Part shown: one piece after another, positions 29,646 to 39,700 of the stretch
How the letters are laid out: the number at the start of each line of letters is the position of its first letter
How positions within the stretch are numbered: the stretch's first letter is position 1
Source: Desertimonas sp963732335
Lineage (GTDB): Bacteria > Actinomycetota > Acidimicrobiia > Acidimicrobiales > Ilumatobacteraceae
Assembly (NCBI GenBank): GCA_963732335.1
Contig: CAVSZO010000039.1
Coordinates: 1 to 64,000 of the forward strand
DNA: 64,000 bases
Direction of reading: 5' to 3'
Translations under genes and position numbers: made by a program
Notes under the pieces: generated by a model
Databases searched by the model: none
The model's input: the letters and a program-made list of their open reading frames with translations, nothing else
What the model was told of the DNA's origin: nothing

Positions 29646-30511
29646 TGAATCGAAACGTCGTCGAGGCCCGCACGCTCACCGTCTTCCGGTGGGTGAGCCT
29701 GGCGTTCTTCGTCTTCATCACCGCCTTCCCGCTCGTCTACATGATCTCGTTGTCGTTCAAGGACATCAGCAAGATCCTCCAGAACCCCTCCGACTTCCTG
29801 CCCAGCTGGGACGAGATCAGTGGGTTCGAGACCTACCGGTCCGTGCTCCGCGACGAGTCCAACGGCGGGTTCGGATTCGTCAGGTTCATCCGCAACAGCG
29901 CGATCGTGGCGCTGGCGACGGTGCTCATCACCGTGACGCTTGGAACGCTGGCCGCCTACGCCGCCGCCCGCTTGAACTTCTTCGGCAGGCGCCAGGTCAG
30001 TGTCGTCATCGTCCTCGTCTATCTGTTCCCCGCCATCGTGCTGGCGATCCCGCTGTTCGTCGTGTTCTCCCGGCTCGGGCTGCGCGACTCGCTGGGCGGT
30101 CTGTCGATCGTCTACCTGGCCCAGACGATCCCCGTGGCCATGTACATGCTGCGCACCTACTTCGAGACGGTTCCGCGGGAGATCGAGGAGGCGGCGCTCG
30201 TCGACGGCTGCGGACGGCTGGAAGTGATCCGCCGTATCACGCTGCCGTTGTCGGCCCCGGCCATTGCCTCGGTCTCGCTGTACGTGTTCATGATCGCCTG
30301 GAACGAGTTCCTGTTCGCCTTTCTCTTCCTGCAGGCCGACCGCGACCAGTGGACCCTTCCGCTCGGACTGCAGCAGCTCGACACCGCCGAGGTCGCCAAG
30401 ACGGTGTTGATGGCCGGCTCGGTGATCATCTCGGTGCCGATCATCATCCTCTTCTTCGTGGCCGAGCGGTTCCTCACCGAGGGCCTCACCGCCGGCGGCG
30501 TGAAGGGCTGA
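29645..30511 (+). CDS. ABC sugar importer permease 2 (MalG type)
   Basis: 288 residues, intact, six helices. The EAA loop is 'IEEAALVDGCGRLEVIRRITLPLSAPA', and the C-terminal 'ERFLTEGLTAGGVKG' is the standard tail of this family. It ends 8 bases from the convergent DUF427 gene. No ATPase gene follows, so the importer must borrow one, perhaps the MalK-type ATPase at 14.3-15.4 kb. Confidence 0.92.
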   Translation: MNRNVVEARTLTVFRWVSLAFFVFITAFPLVYMISLSFKDISKILQNPSDFLPSWDEISGFETYRSVLRDESNGGFGFVRFIRNSAIVALATVLITVTLGTLAAYAAARLNFFGRRQVSVVIVLVYLFPAIVLAIPLFVVFSRLGLRDSLGGLSIVYLAQTIPVAMYMLRTYFETVPREIEEAALVDGCGRLEVIRRITLPLSAPAIASVSLYVFMIAWNEFLFAFLFLQADRDQWTLPLGLQQLDTAEVAKTVLMAGSVIISVPIIILFFVAERFLTEGLTAGGVKG

Positions 30512-30519
30512 GTCGCGGC

Positions 30520-31351
30520 TCAGTCCTCGGACCACGGGGTTCTCGGGCGCTCGATGCGGACGCCGTCGATGCTCACGTCGACGCGCTCGTTGAAGAAGCA
30601 GATCATCCCTTTCACGGCCTCGGCGTAGTTGTGCGGGTCCTCGTAGCTCCACGCCACGTCGCCCACGACGGTGCCGTCGACGTTCGCCGACCAATACGAG
30701 GCGTAGCCCTTGTAGGCGCAGGCGGTCCGCGTGTCCGTGTGCTCGAGCAGGTCCATCTGCACGTCCTCGCGAGGCAGGTAGTAGCGCGTCGGCAGGAACG
30801 TCTCGAACAACATCACCGAACGCGTCGAGTCGGCGATCGTCGTGCCGGCGATCTCGATGACGACCCGCCGTGAGCTGCGCCGGGTGTCGACCGTCCCGAA
30901 CGGGTCACGGGCGTGGGCGACGAGGAGCTCGTCCTCCTCGCGCCATTCGTCGAAGGCGTCGAAGTCGATGACCGCGTAGCCCTCGAGATCGGGATCGTCG
31001 GCGACGAACGCCGCGTTGGGCAGACGGGTAGCGGCGGCGATGTCGAACGACTGGCCGTCGACGGTGTGCACAGCGAAGCCGGTCCGCGGGTCGAGCACCG
31101 GCGTGCCACTGACCTCGACGGCGAGCTCCTCGGCGGTGGCGGTCGTCGGCGGCGGGCTGGAGCGATGCGTTGATGTCGCCGATCGGTACCGCGTAGCTCG
31201 GGACGATCCGGCGGGGCTCCCACACGATCAGCGCACTGGTCGAGTCGATGACCGTGTCGTCACCGACGAAGGCACGGATCCGTTTGGCGGTCGGGTGGAT
31301 GCGCAGCTCGGGGAGGGCGGCGAAGAAGTGCTGGGCGAGGTCGAGGGCCAT
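30520..31351 (-). CDS. DUF427 protein, two domains (one frameshift)
   Basis: About 275 residues with two DUF427 units. The second contains 'VMLFETFLPTRYYLPREDVQMDLLEHTDTRTACAYKGYASYW', whose 'PRED' and 'TxCxYKG' features define the family. The first contains 'IRAFVGDDTVIDSTSALIVWEPRRIVPSYAVP'. The function is not established. The frame changes once near 31145. It stands alone upstream of hspR on the same strand, 50 bases after the hspR stop. Confidence 0.85.
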
Positions 31352-31401
31352 CAGCCGACTTTGGCCACGCGCCTCGGCCCGATCAAGTTGGTTTCCGCGT
31401 G

Positions 31402-31821
31402 TCAGCGCCGCGGCTTGTCCGGTGTCCGCTGGCGGAGGAACTCCGGCGCCTCGCCGAACACGGCAACCGCCTGACGCAGCGGCACGAGGTCGCGGCGCTG
31501 GCGCCGCTCGGCCTCGGCCTGGGCATTCTTGGCCTGGGCCTTCGCCAGGGCGAGCTCGTCGCGCAGCCGGGCGTTCTCGGCCTCCAGCTCCATGACGCGG
31601 CGGATGCCTTCGAGGTTCATCCCCTCGGAGGCGAGTTCGGCGACGCGGCGCAACACCTCGATGTCGGCATCTGAGTAGCGCCGATTACCGCCCTGCGTGC
31701 GAGCCGGATTGAGCAGTCCGCGTCGCTCGTACTGGCGGAGCGTCTGCGGATGCATGCCGGCCAGCTCGGCAGCTACGGAGATGACGTACACGGCTCGGGT
31801 TCGTCGCTGACTGACCATCAT
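31402..31821 (-). CDS. hspR: heat shock repressor HspR (MerR family)
   Basis: 139 residues, intact. The N-terminal MerR helix-turn-helix 'VISVAAELAGMHPQTLRQYERRGLLNPARTQGGNRRYSDADIE' (residues about 13-55) is close to HspR of streptomycetes and mycobacteria. A coiled coil follows (about 75-110). HspR represses chaperone operons with DnaK as co-repressor by binding HAIR repeats. It is last in dnaK-grpE-dnaJ-hspR, its ATG overlapping the dnaJ stop (ATGA). A HAIR-like element lies before clpB. Confidence 0.92.
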   Translation of the reverse strand: MMVSQRRTRAVYVISVAAELAGMHPQTLRQYERRGLLNPARTQGGNRRYSDADIEVLRRVAELASEGMNLEGIRRVMELEAENARLRDELALAKAQAKNAQAEAERRQRRDLVPLRQAVAVFGEAPEFLRQRTPDKPRR

Positions 31822-32936
31822 GCGCTCACCTCGGCACGGGTGGCGTCGCGCAGGGCTTCGATCGCGGCGCGCTGCTCACGGGTGACCTGGCGTGGCACGG
31901 CGACGTCGATCGTGACGATCAGGTCACCAGTGCCCTTCGGAGTCGCGATCCCCTTGCCCTTGACGCGATGGCGGCTGCCGGACTGGGTGCCCGGCTTGAC
32001 CCGCAGGACGACGTCGGGGCCGCGCAACGTCGGAACGCTGATCACGTCACCCAGGACGGCCTGCCAGAAGTCGATCGTGACCGCCACGGTGAGGTCGAGG
32101 CCGTTGCGGCCGAAGTGGGGGTCGGGCGCGACGTGGACCTCGACGAGCAGGTCGCCTGGGGGACCACCGTTGAAGCCCGGCCCACCACGACCCTTGAGGC
32201 GGATGACCTGGCCATCATTGACCCCGGCGGGAATGCGCGCCTGCACCTGACGGGCGCGCTGCTCGACACCACTGCCGCGGCACGTCGGACATGGATCCTC
32301 GATGATCGTGCCGACCCCGCCGCACCGCCGGCACGGCGACGAGAAGGAGAACAGGCCCTGGTTGTCGTCGACGACGCCGCGTCCACCACACTGCGGGCAC
32401 AGCTTCGGAGAGGTGCCGGGCCGGGCGCCGCTGCCGTGGCAGGTCTCGCACTGGGCGTCGGTCGTGAGGTGCAGCGTCGTCGTCAGCCCGAAGGCGGCGT
32501 CGGCGAAATCGAGGGTCAGGTCGGCACGGATGTCGTCACCGCGTCGCGGCCCGACGCCGCTCGCGGCGCCGCTCGATCCGCCGCGAGCGCGGCCGAAGAG
32601 ATCGCCGAACAAGTCGCCGAGGCCACCGGCACCACCCTGCATGTCGCTGACGTTGAAGCGGAAGCCCCCGCCGCGACCGCCAGCTGCCGTGCCCATCGGT
32701 CCGAGCCGGCGGACCTCGTCGTACTCCTTGCGCTTGGTGTCGTCGCCGAGCACGTCATAGGCGGCGGACACCTCCTTGAAGCGCTCCTCGGCAGCAGCGT
32801 CGTTGGGATTGCGGTCGGGATGAAGATCACGGGCGAGCTTGCGGTAGGCCTTGGTGATCTCCTTCGGAGAGGCGGTGTCGGGCACCCCGAGGACGCGGTA
32901 GTAGTCCTTCTCGAACCATTCGCGTTGTGCTGCCAT
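31818..32936 (-). CDS. dnaJ: co-chaperone DnaJ
   Basis: 372 residues, intact. J domain (4-70) with the HPD motif in 'RDLHPDRNPNDA', a glycine-rich linker (about 85-130), and four zinc-binding repeats 'CETCHGSG', 'CPQCGGRG', 'CRRCGGVG' and 'CPTCRGSG' (about 165-230), then the C-terminal substrate-binding domains. It stimulates DnaK ATPase and delivers clients. It begins 25 bases after the grpE stop and overlaps hspR by 4 bases. A type I DnaJ by its zinc region. Confidence 0.95.
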   Translation of the reverse strand: MAAQREWFEKDYYRVLGVPDTASPKEITKAYRKLARDLHPDRNPNDAAAEERFKEVSAAYDVLGDDTKRKEYDEVRRLGPMGTAAGGRGGGFRFNVSDMQGGAGGLGDLFGDLFGRARGGSSGAASGVGPRRGDDIRADLTLDFADAAFGLTTTLHLTTDAQCETCHGSGARPGTSPKLCPQCGGRGVVDDNQGLFSFSSPCRRCGGVGTIIEDPCPTCRGSGVEQRARQVQARIPAGVNDGQVIRLKGRGGPGFNGGPPGDLLVEVHVAPDPHFGRNGLDLTVAVTIDFWQAVLGDVISVPTLRGPDVVLRVKPGTQSGSRHRVKGKGIATPKGTGDLIVTIDVAVPRQVTREQRAAIEALRDATRAEVSA

Positions 32937-32961
32937 CTACTCCCGCCCCTTGCGCACCCCT

Positions 32962-33528
32962 TCAGTCTCGCGTGCGCACCATCGCCGGACGCAGCGTGCG
33001 CCCGTTCCACAGGTAGCCACTGCGCAACACCTCGGCGACGACCGGCTCGCCGCCGTCGCCCGGCTCGTGGGCGACGGCGTCGGCCAGGTTGGGATCGAAC
33101 TGCCTTGCCGAGCAGATCGATCGGCTCCAGCCCGTGCTTGCGCAGCTCGGCGAGCATCAGGTTGAACAGCGGGCCGATCTCGTCGGGGTGCTGGACGTAC
33201 GCCGCCTCGGTGGCGTCGAGCACCGGCAGCAACGCCTCGGCCAGGCGACCAGTTGCCCGATCGATCTCGGCGGCGAGATGCGTCGTGGTGCGCTTGCGGT
33301 AGTTGTCGAAGTCGGCCTGCAAGCGCTGGGCGATGTCCTTGAACTGGTCGCGCTCGTTGGAGAGCTCGTGGATCTCGGTGTCGATGGTGTCGGCCAACAA
33401 CTCGTCGTCATCAGCCTCGATGACATCGGCCGTGTCGTCGCCCTCCCAGAACTCCTCGACGATGTCGGGACCGGCACCCAGTTCGCCCTCGATGCCGTCG
33501 AGGCGGTCGAGATCGTCGGGTTGCTCGC

Positions 33529-33532
<4 letters not shown>
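32962..33532 (-). CDS. grpE: nucleotide exchange factor GrpE (one frameshift)
   Basis: GrpE releases ADP from DnaK. It has an acidic N-terminal tail ('EFWEGDDTADVIEADDDELL'), a long coiled coil ('ELSNERDQFKDIAQRLQADFDNYRKRT') and the C-terminal beta domain ending 'WNGRTLRPAMVRTRD'. About 190 residues. A single frame change near 33108 separates 'DLLGKA' from 'QFDPNLADAV'; an extra G in a GG pair explains it. ATG 33532 overlaps the dnaK stop (ATGA). Confidence 0.93.
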
Positions 33533-35401
<1,869 letters not shown>

Positions 35402-35446
35402 GGGCGTGCTCTCCTGCTTGCTACGGACTGCTAATTGCCGTCCACC

Positions 35447-36394
35447 CTAGGAGGCAGGAGGTTGATCATCAACATCGTGCGCAGATTTCTTGAGTCGATC
35501 CGACTCAAGTACAGCTCGCACGGCGGCCGCTGCCGGGGCGATGTCGGGGGCGAGGCGATCGAGCAGCGTCAGCCAGCCGGGATGGCGCGCCGCCGCCCGC
35601 CGGATGGCGTCGGCGGCACCGGCGAGATCGCCGTCGTGGGCGAGGGCGAGACCCGCCCAGAACAGCAGCTCGTCGGACTCCGGTGCCAACGTCGCGGCCT
35701 GCCGGTACAACGCCGCCGCTTCGTCGGTGCGTCCGGCGCCGGCGAGGTCGTCAGCGGCGCCGGCCAGCTCGTAGGCGCGCTGCAGGGTGAGCAACCGGCG
35801 CAGCTCGGCGATCGGATCCGTGTGGTCCTCGACCCGCAGGCTGACTCGCGTCCGCCAGGGCTCGCCCGACGCCGGGGCGACCACGAGCGCCGCCGACTGC
35901 CGGCCGCGGACGTCGCCGCCCTCGGCCTCCGCCGCCTCCAAGGCCGCCAGGAGTCGCGCCGCCAGGTCGCCATCTGCGCCGGCGAACGCCGCCGACATCG
36001 CCGCCGGAACCGTGGCTCGCGCCATCATGTTCGCCTGGCACGCCCAGTGCTCTCCGAGCACGTGCCCGGCCTCGGCGATGCAGCCGTCACCGGTGTGGGC
36101 GGCGACCCGGCCGCTGCTGTCGACGACGCCGACTTGGCGCATCGCCGACACCTCGTCACCCACCAATACGGCGGCGAGCGCCGACGTGGCGTCGAGTCCT
36201 TCAGCGAGACGATCGAGGGTGTTCGGCCCGTGGGCCGGCTCGACGATCGATTGCGTCGCCACTGCCCCGACGCCGGGACGCACCCACGGGCACAGCGCGC
36301 CGACCCCGAACCAATGCGACTGCACGGCGACCCCGAGCTCGCCCGTCGGCGGATCGAGGGCGACGATCGAGTACGTCCCATGTGGCCGCGGCAT
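35447..36394 (-). CDS. DUF1028 protein with C-terminal TPR-like region
   Basis: 315 residues, intact. Residues 1-200 match DUF1028 ('TYSIVALDPPTGELGVAVQSHWFGVGALCPWV', 'GVGAVATQSIVEPAHGP', 'RVAAHTGDGCIAEAGHVLGEHWACQANMM'), an Ntn-hydrolase-like family without a settled function. Residues about 205-300 form helical repeats resembling TPRs ('AGRTDEAAALYRQAATLAPESDELLFWAGLALAHDGDLAGAADAI'). No signal peptide. Single gene upstream of dnaK, 45 bases away. TAGGGT 9 bases before the ATG may be its -10 box. Confidence 0.87.
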   Translation of the reverse strand: MPRPHGTYSIVALDPPTGELGVAVQSHWFGVGALCPWVRPGVGAVATQSIVEPAHGPNTLDRLAEGLDATSALAAVLVGDEVSAMRQVGVVDSSGRVAAHTGDGCIAEAGHVLGEHWACQANMMARATVPAAMSAAFAGADGDLAARLLAALEAAEAEGGDVRGRQSAALVVAPASGEPWRTRVSLRVEDHTDPIAELRRLLTLQRAYELAGAADDLAGAGRTDEAAALYRQAATLAPESDELLFWAGLALAHDGDLAGAADAIRRAAARHPGWLTLLDRLAPDIAPAAAAVRAVLESDRLKKSAHDVDDQPPAS

Positions 36395-36406
36395 CGGACG
36401 GCCACC

Positions 36407-37097
36407 CTAATCAGCCAGTCGGTACGCGCTGTCGATCAGCTCGGCGAGTGGACGCTCGCCGTCGAGACGCAACGTCAGCCCGCCGTCGGTCCAGATCACG
36501 ACGCTGTCGGCGCGGACGCGGCGATGTGGGGTCTGCAGCAAGTGCTCACCGGTGATCGCCACGCCGCCGTCTCCGAGATCGCGCAGTTCGATGACGTCGT
36601 TCGCACCGTCGGCGACCTTCTTCAGCAGATCGCCGCCGTCACCGGTGACGGTGAGCCACAAGGTCTCGCCGGTGGGCCAGCTGACGAGCACGCCGCCCTC
36701 GGGGAGCGTCCACCACTCACTCGGCGAGCCCAGCGCGCTGCGGTCGACGGACGGCATCGCCTGGCCGAGCACCTCGCCGGCGGCGGCGGGATCGATCCGT
36801 TCGGCGGGGTCGGTGAACGACGGCAGCCCGGTGGGATCGGCCGTGCGATCGATCTCGACCTCGATCCGCCCGGCACCGAACCAACTGCTGACCGCCCGCC
36901 GCGCCGGGGCGATGGCAAGCACTGCTCCGGCGATCACCGCAACCGCCACGGCGGCGGCGAGGAGCGGGCGGCGCCACCGCCGGACGGGTGCCGCTCGGGC
37001 CGGGCACCGCGGCGACCGCGCTGTCGACGACGAGATGCGCGCCGACGCTCGACAACACGGCAGCCAGTCGATCATCGTCGAGCCGCGCATCAGCCAT
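36407..37097 (-). CDS. membrane anti-sigma factor-like protein (one frameshift)
   Basis: About 228 residues: a short cytoplasmic part ('MADARLDDDRLAAVLSSVGA'), one transmembrane helix ('LLAAAVAVAVIAGAVLAIA', about residues 55-75) and an extracytoplasmic domain ('SEWWTLPEGGVLVSWPTGETLWLTVTG'). Frame change near 36980. The start overlaps the 3' end of an ECF sigma gene by 8 bases, the usual arrangement of a sigma factor and its membrane anti-sigma. A zinc-finger HxxxCxxC motif is not seen, so the assignment rests on topology and position. Confidence 0.65.
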
Positions 37098-37634
37098 CGC
37101 CGAACGCCTCCATCTTCAGTTCCGCCCGCAGCCGCGACATCGCACGCGACAGGCGCGACTTCACAGTGCCCGGTGGACAGTCGAGAACGTCGGCCATCTC
37201 CTGCTCGTTGAGCTGCTCGAAGTGGCGTAAGGCGATCACCAGGCGCTCGGCTGCGGCGAGGCGGTTGAGGGCAGCGACGACGACGTCGCGCTCACTCGCC
37301 GTGACCGTGTCGTCGACTGGATCGGAGATGGTGCCCAGTGGCCGGGCGGCAACACGCAGCTCGGCCCGGCGTCGACGCCACCAAGCTCGCCGCTGGTTGC
37401 GCGCCACGTTGGCGACGATGCGCAGGAACCACGGCCGGAAGCCCCGTTCGGGATCGACCGACGAGACCGCCCGCCAGCCGCGCTCGCTCGCCGCCTGCAC
37501 GACGTCATCGGCGTCGGATCCGTCGCCGAGCACCACCGTCGCGACGCGGAGCGCGCTGTGGCGGTGACGGGCGACGAGCCCGCCGAAGGCCTCGGCATCG
37601 CCACCCTGGGCCCGCCGGAGGAGTCCCGCTTCAT
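37090..37634 (-). CDS. ECF-type RNA polymerase sigma factor (one frameshift)
   Basis: About 180 residues. Region 2 contains 'LLRRAQGGDAEAFGGLVARHRHSALRVATVVLGDGSDADDVVQ' and 'GFRPWFLRIVANVARN'. Region 4 contains 'LPAAERLVIALRHFEQLNEQE'-like sequence and 'MADVLDCPPGTVKSRLSRA'. It would direct polymerase to stress promoters under control of the overlapping membrane protein. No start codon exists in the frame of region 2 before an upstream TAG. ATG 37634 with an indel in the following GGG run is the best start. Confidence 0.8.
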
Positions 37635-37673
37635 CGACCTCGATACGCCCGTCCTACACGATTCCATTCGCCG

Positions 37674-38054
37674 TCAGCGCGCCAACAGGTAGTCGACGAG
37701 GGCCTCGATCTCGTCGTCGGACAACTGCAGCACCGGCATGCTCACGCCGGGCATTGCTCTCGGCGAGATGAATGCCGACGGGTTGCGCATCGACATCTCG
37801 ATGTACTCCTCGGCGGACATGCCCTCGACCCGCTCGCCCGCCCACGCCGGCGCGGCGGCCAGCGAAGGTCCGGTGTCGGTCAGTGACGCGCCGTCCGGTC
37901 CGTCATGGCACGCCGTGCACCCCTTGGTCGTGAACAGCGACGCGCCGTCGAGCGCCACCGTCTGGGGCTCGGTGTCCGGCCGGGCGGCGGCGGCGATCAA
38001 CGACAGGGCGGCAGCCGCGAGGGCTGCCGCGCCGTAGACCGCGGCACGTGGCAT
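37674..38054 (-). CDS. class I cytochrome c, membrane-anchored
   Basis: 126 residues, intact. An N-terminal hydrophobic segment ('AAVYGAAALAAAALSLIAAAA') serves as signal anchor. The heme-binding motif is 'CTACH' (about residue 44-48), with a likely distal Met in 'AMPGVSMPVLQLSDDEIEALVDYLL'. It is a small electron carrier on the outer face of the membrane. ATG 38054 overlaps the stop of the preceding gene (TGATG). Confidence 0.88.
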   Translation of the reverse strand: MPRAAVYGAAALAAAALSLIAAAARPDTEPQTVALDGASLFTTKGCTACHDGPDGASLTDTGPSLAAAPAWAGERVEGMSAEEYIEMSMRNPSAFISPRAMPGVSMPVLQLSDDEIEALVDYLLAR

Positions 38055-38552
38055 CAAGCCGGGGCTGGCGCGGTCCGACGATGGCGGCGTGTCTTGCGGT
38101 AGCCGTGGGCGGCAAGCCCCGCCAACAGGACTGCCGACGTCGCGCTCCCCCACTGGACGACGTCCCACGTCCACGTCGTGCCACCCGGAGGCCCCGTGAC
38201 CTCGAGCGTGCCGAGGTCGGCGGCGACGAACTGGCCGGTCACCTCCCACCGGTAGTCGCCGGCATCCGGCAACGTGATCGTGGCGACGTGGTGGCCGACG
38301 GCACCCTGCTTGAACTGCCTCGAAGCGGTGGGTCCTACCGTCCGGTCCGGTGAGCACGATGGCGAGATCGTTCGAGCTCTCCGGCGTCGTGCCGTGGCGC
38401 AGCACGGTGAAGCCGACCTCGACGTCTTCCCCGGCGTGCGCCGTGGGCGCCGAGTCCAGCGACACGACGACCCAACCTCCGGCCGACGAGGTCGTCGGCG
38501 CCCCGATCGCGAGCCCTACGGCAGCGACGATGAACGCAAGCAGTTTCCTCAT
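38054..38552 (-). CDS. small exported membrane protein, FixH/YtkA-like (one frameshift)
   Basis: About 165 residues: signal peptide ('MRKLLAFIVAAVGLAIGAP'), an immunoglobulin-like domain ('VVVSLDSAPTAHAGEDVEVGFTVLRHG', 'VATITLPDAGDYRWEV') and a C-terminal helix ('SATSAVLLAGLAAHGY') with a basic tail. The domain resembles FixH/YtkA and CopC-type periplasmic proteins; the assignment is tentative. Frame change near 38300. Co-transcribed with the cytochrome c gene, which suggests a role in its assembly or in metal handling (inference). Confidence 0.6.
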
Positions 38553-38594
38553 GCCTGTCCTACACCGCTCCCCCCGACGCGGTTCCGTCTCGAT

Positions 38595-38656
38595 CATTGG
38601 AGTGTTTCGTGTCATTGGAGTGCTACGCGCCGACACGCCCCGCAGCGAAACACTCC
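38595..38656. repeat. direct repeat CATTGGAGTG and flanking inverted repeat
   Basis: CATTGGAGTG occurs at 38595-38604 and 38613-38622, 18 bases apart. In addition GGAGTGTTTCG (38599-38609) has a perfect complement CGAAACACTCC at 38646-38656. The region lies 43 bases upstream of the exported-protein/cytochrome operon and just after cdd ends. It could be a tandem operator or a terminator-like hairpin for cdd. Confidence 0.55.
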
Positions 38657-38676
38657 GTCGACGGCAAACAGTCCAA

Positions 38677-39088
38677 TCAGAGGGCGGGGAGGTGCTCGGG
38701 GCCGAACGCTTCCGGGAGCAATTCGACCGAGCGTGAACGTGCGGCGGATGCCTTCAGGTCCGGCGGCGTGCACGGGCGTGTCGGGGGAAGCGAACTCGGC
38801 GAGGCGTTGACGGCAGCCTCCGCAGCACGTCGTCACCCGCTCGCCGTCGGCGATCGTGAGCACCTCGACGATCGACCGCTCGCCGGCCGTGACCATCGCC
38901 CCGATCGCCGCCGCCTCGGCGCAGATGCCCTCGGGGAACGACACGTTCTCGACGTTGCTCCCGGCGAAGATGCGGCCCGAAGCCGTGCGCACCGCCGCCC
39001 CGACCGGGAAGTGCGAGTACGGGGCATGGGCGTTGGCCTGGGCTGCGCGCGCCGCTTCGAACAGCTCGTTCTGGGACGCACCGGTCAC
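38677..39088 (-). CDS. cdd: cytidine deaminase (one frameshift near the end)
   Basis: Cdd deaminates cytidine and deoxycytidine for pyrimidine salvage. Zinc site: 'GAMVTAGERS' region with 'NVENVSFPEGICAEAAAIGAM' carrying the catalytic C-A-E, and 'CCGGCRQRL' with the two zinc cysteines. About 136 residues. After 'RRTFTLG' the frame changes near 38728. The alternative frame gives the standard tail 'LLPEAFGPEHLPAL' and stop at 38677, so that end is used. GTG 39088 is 6 bases after TAGGCT. Confidence 0.92.
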
Positions 39089-39094
39089 CGGCGC

Positions 39095-39100
39095 AGCCTA
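39095..39100 (-). promoter_or_regulatory. -10 box of a probable leaderless promoter (cdd)
   Basis: Reverse-strand TAGGCT is followed by 6 bases and GTG 39088. It lies in the short gap after cysC ends. Confidence 0.4.
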
Positions 39101-39117
39101 CGGATCGACTCGCTCCG

Positions 39118-39700
39118 TCAGAGCATCGCCAGGATGGCGGCGACCGGGTCGCCAGGATCGCCTGGGCGGACGGTGAGGTCCGGCGCCACCGGCGGCTCGT
39201 AGGGATCGTCGATCCCGGTCAGTCCCGGTCAGCTCGCCGGCTCGGGCCTTGGCATAGAGGCCCTTCGGGTCGCGCTGCTCGCAGATCGCCAGCGGTGTGT
39301 CGACGAAGACCTCGACGAACCGCAAGCCCGAGCCGCCTCGTGCGCCGACCGGGCCCGGTCGCGATCGGCGCGGTACGGGCTGATCACGGGGACGAGCACG
39401 GTCAGTCCAGCGTCGGCCATCAACGCCGCAACCTCGCCGATCCGCCTGACGTTCTCGGTCCGATCGGCCGGCGAGAAGCCGAGGTCGGCAGTTGAGCCCG
39501 TGGCGCACGTTGTCGCCGTCGAGCACGTAGGCGGGTCGGCCGCGCTCGAACAGGCGAGTTGCGACGGCATCGGCAAGCGTCGACTTGCCCGACCCCGAGA
39601 GCCCGGTGAACCAGACCGTCGCGCCAACCAGCCCGTGGCGCTCCCAGCGCGTCGCCCGGTCGACGGTGGCGGGATGCCACGTCAGGTCGCCGGTGCTCAC
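39118..39700 (-). CDS. cysC: adenylylsulfate kinase (three frameshifts)
   Basis: CysC phosphorylates APS to PAPS in sulfate activation. Walker A is 'TGLSGSGKST'; 'AYVLDGDNVRHGLN', 'LGFSPADRTENVRRIGEVA' and 'FVEVFVDTPLAICEQRDPKGLYAKARAGE' follow in order. About 193 residues. Frames change near 39495, 39325 and 39220; the tail 'DPVAAILAML' ends at 39118. GTG 39700 overlaps the cysN stop (GTGA). Third gene of cysD-cysN-cysC. Confidence 0.9.

Noticed and set aside
35461..35473. GTTGATCATCAAC as a HAIR element for dnaK
   Set aside because: The half-sites are 3 bases apart instead of about 11, and it lies within the end of the DUF1028 gene; chance is likely.
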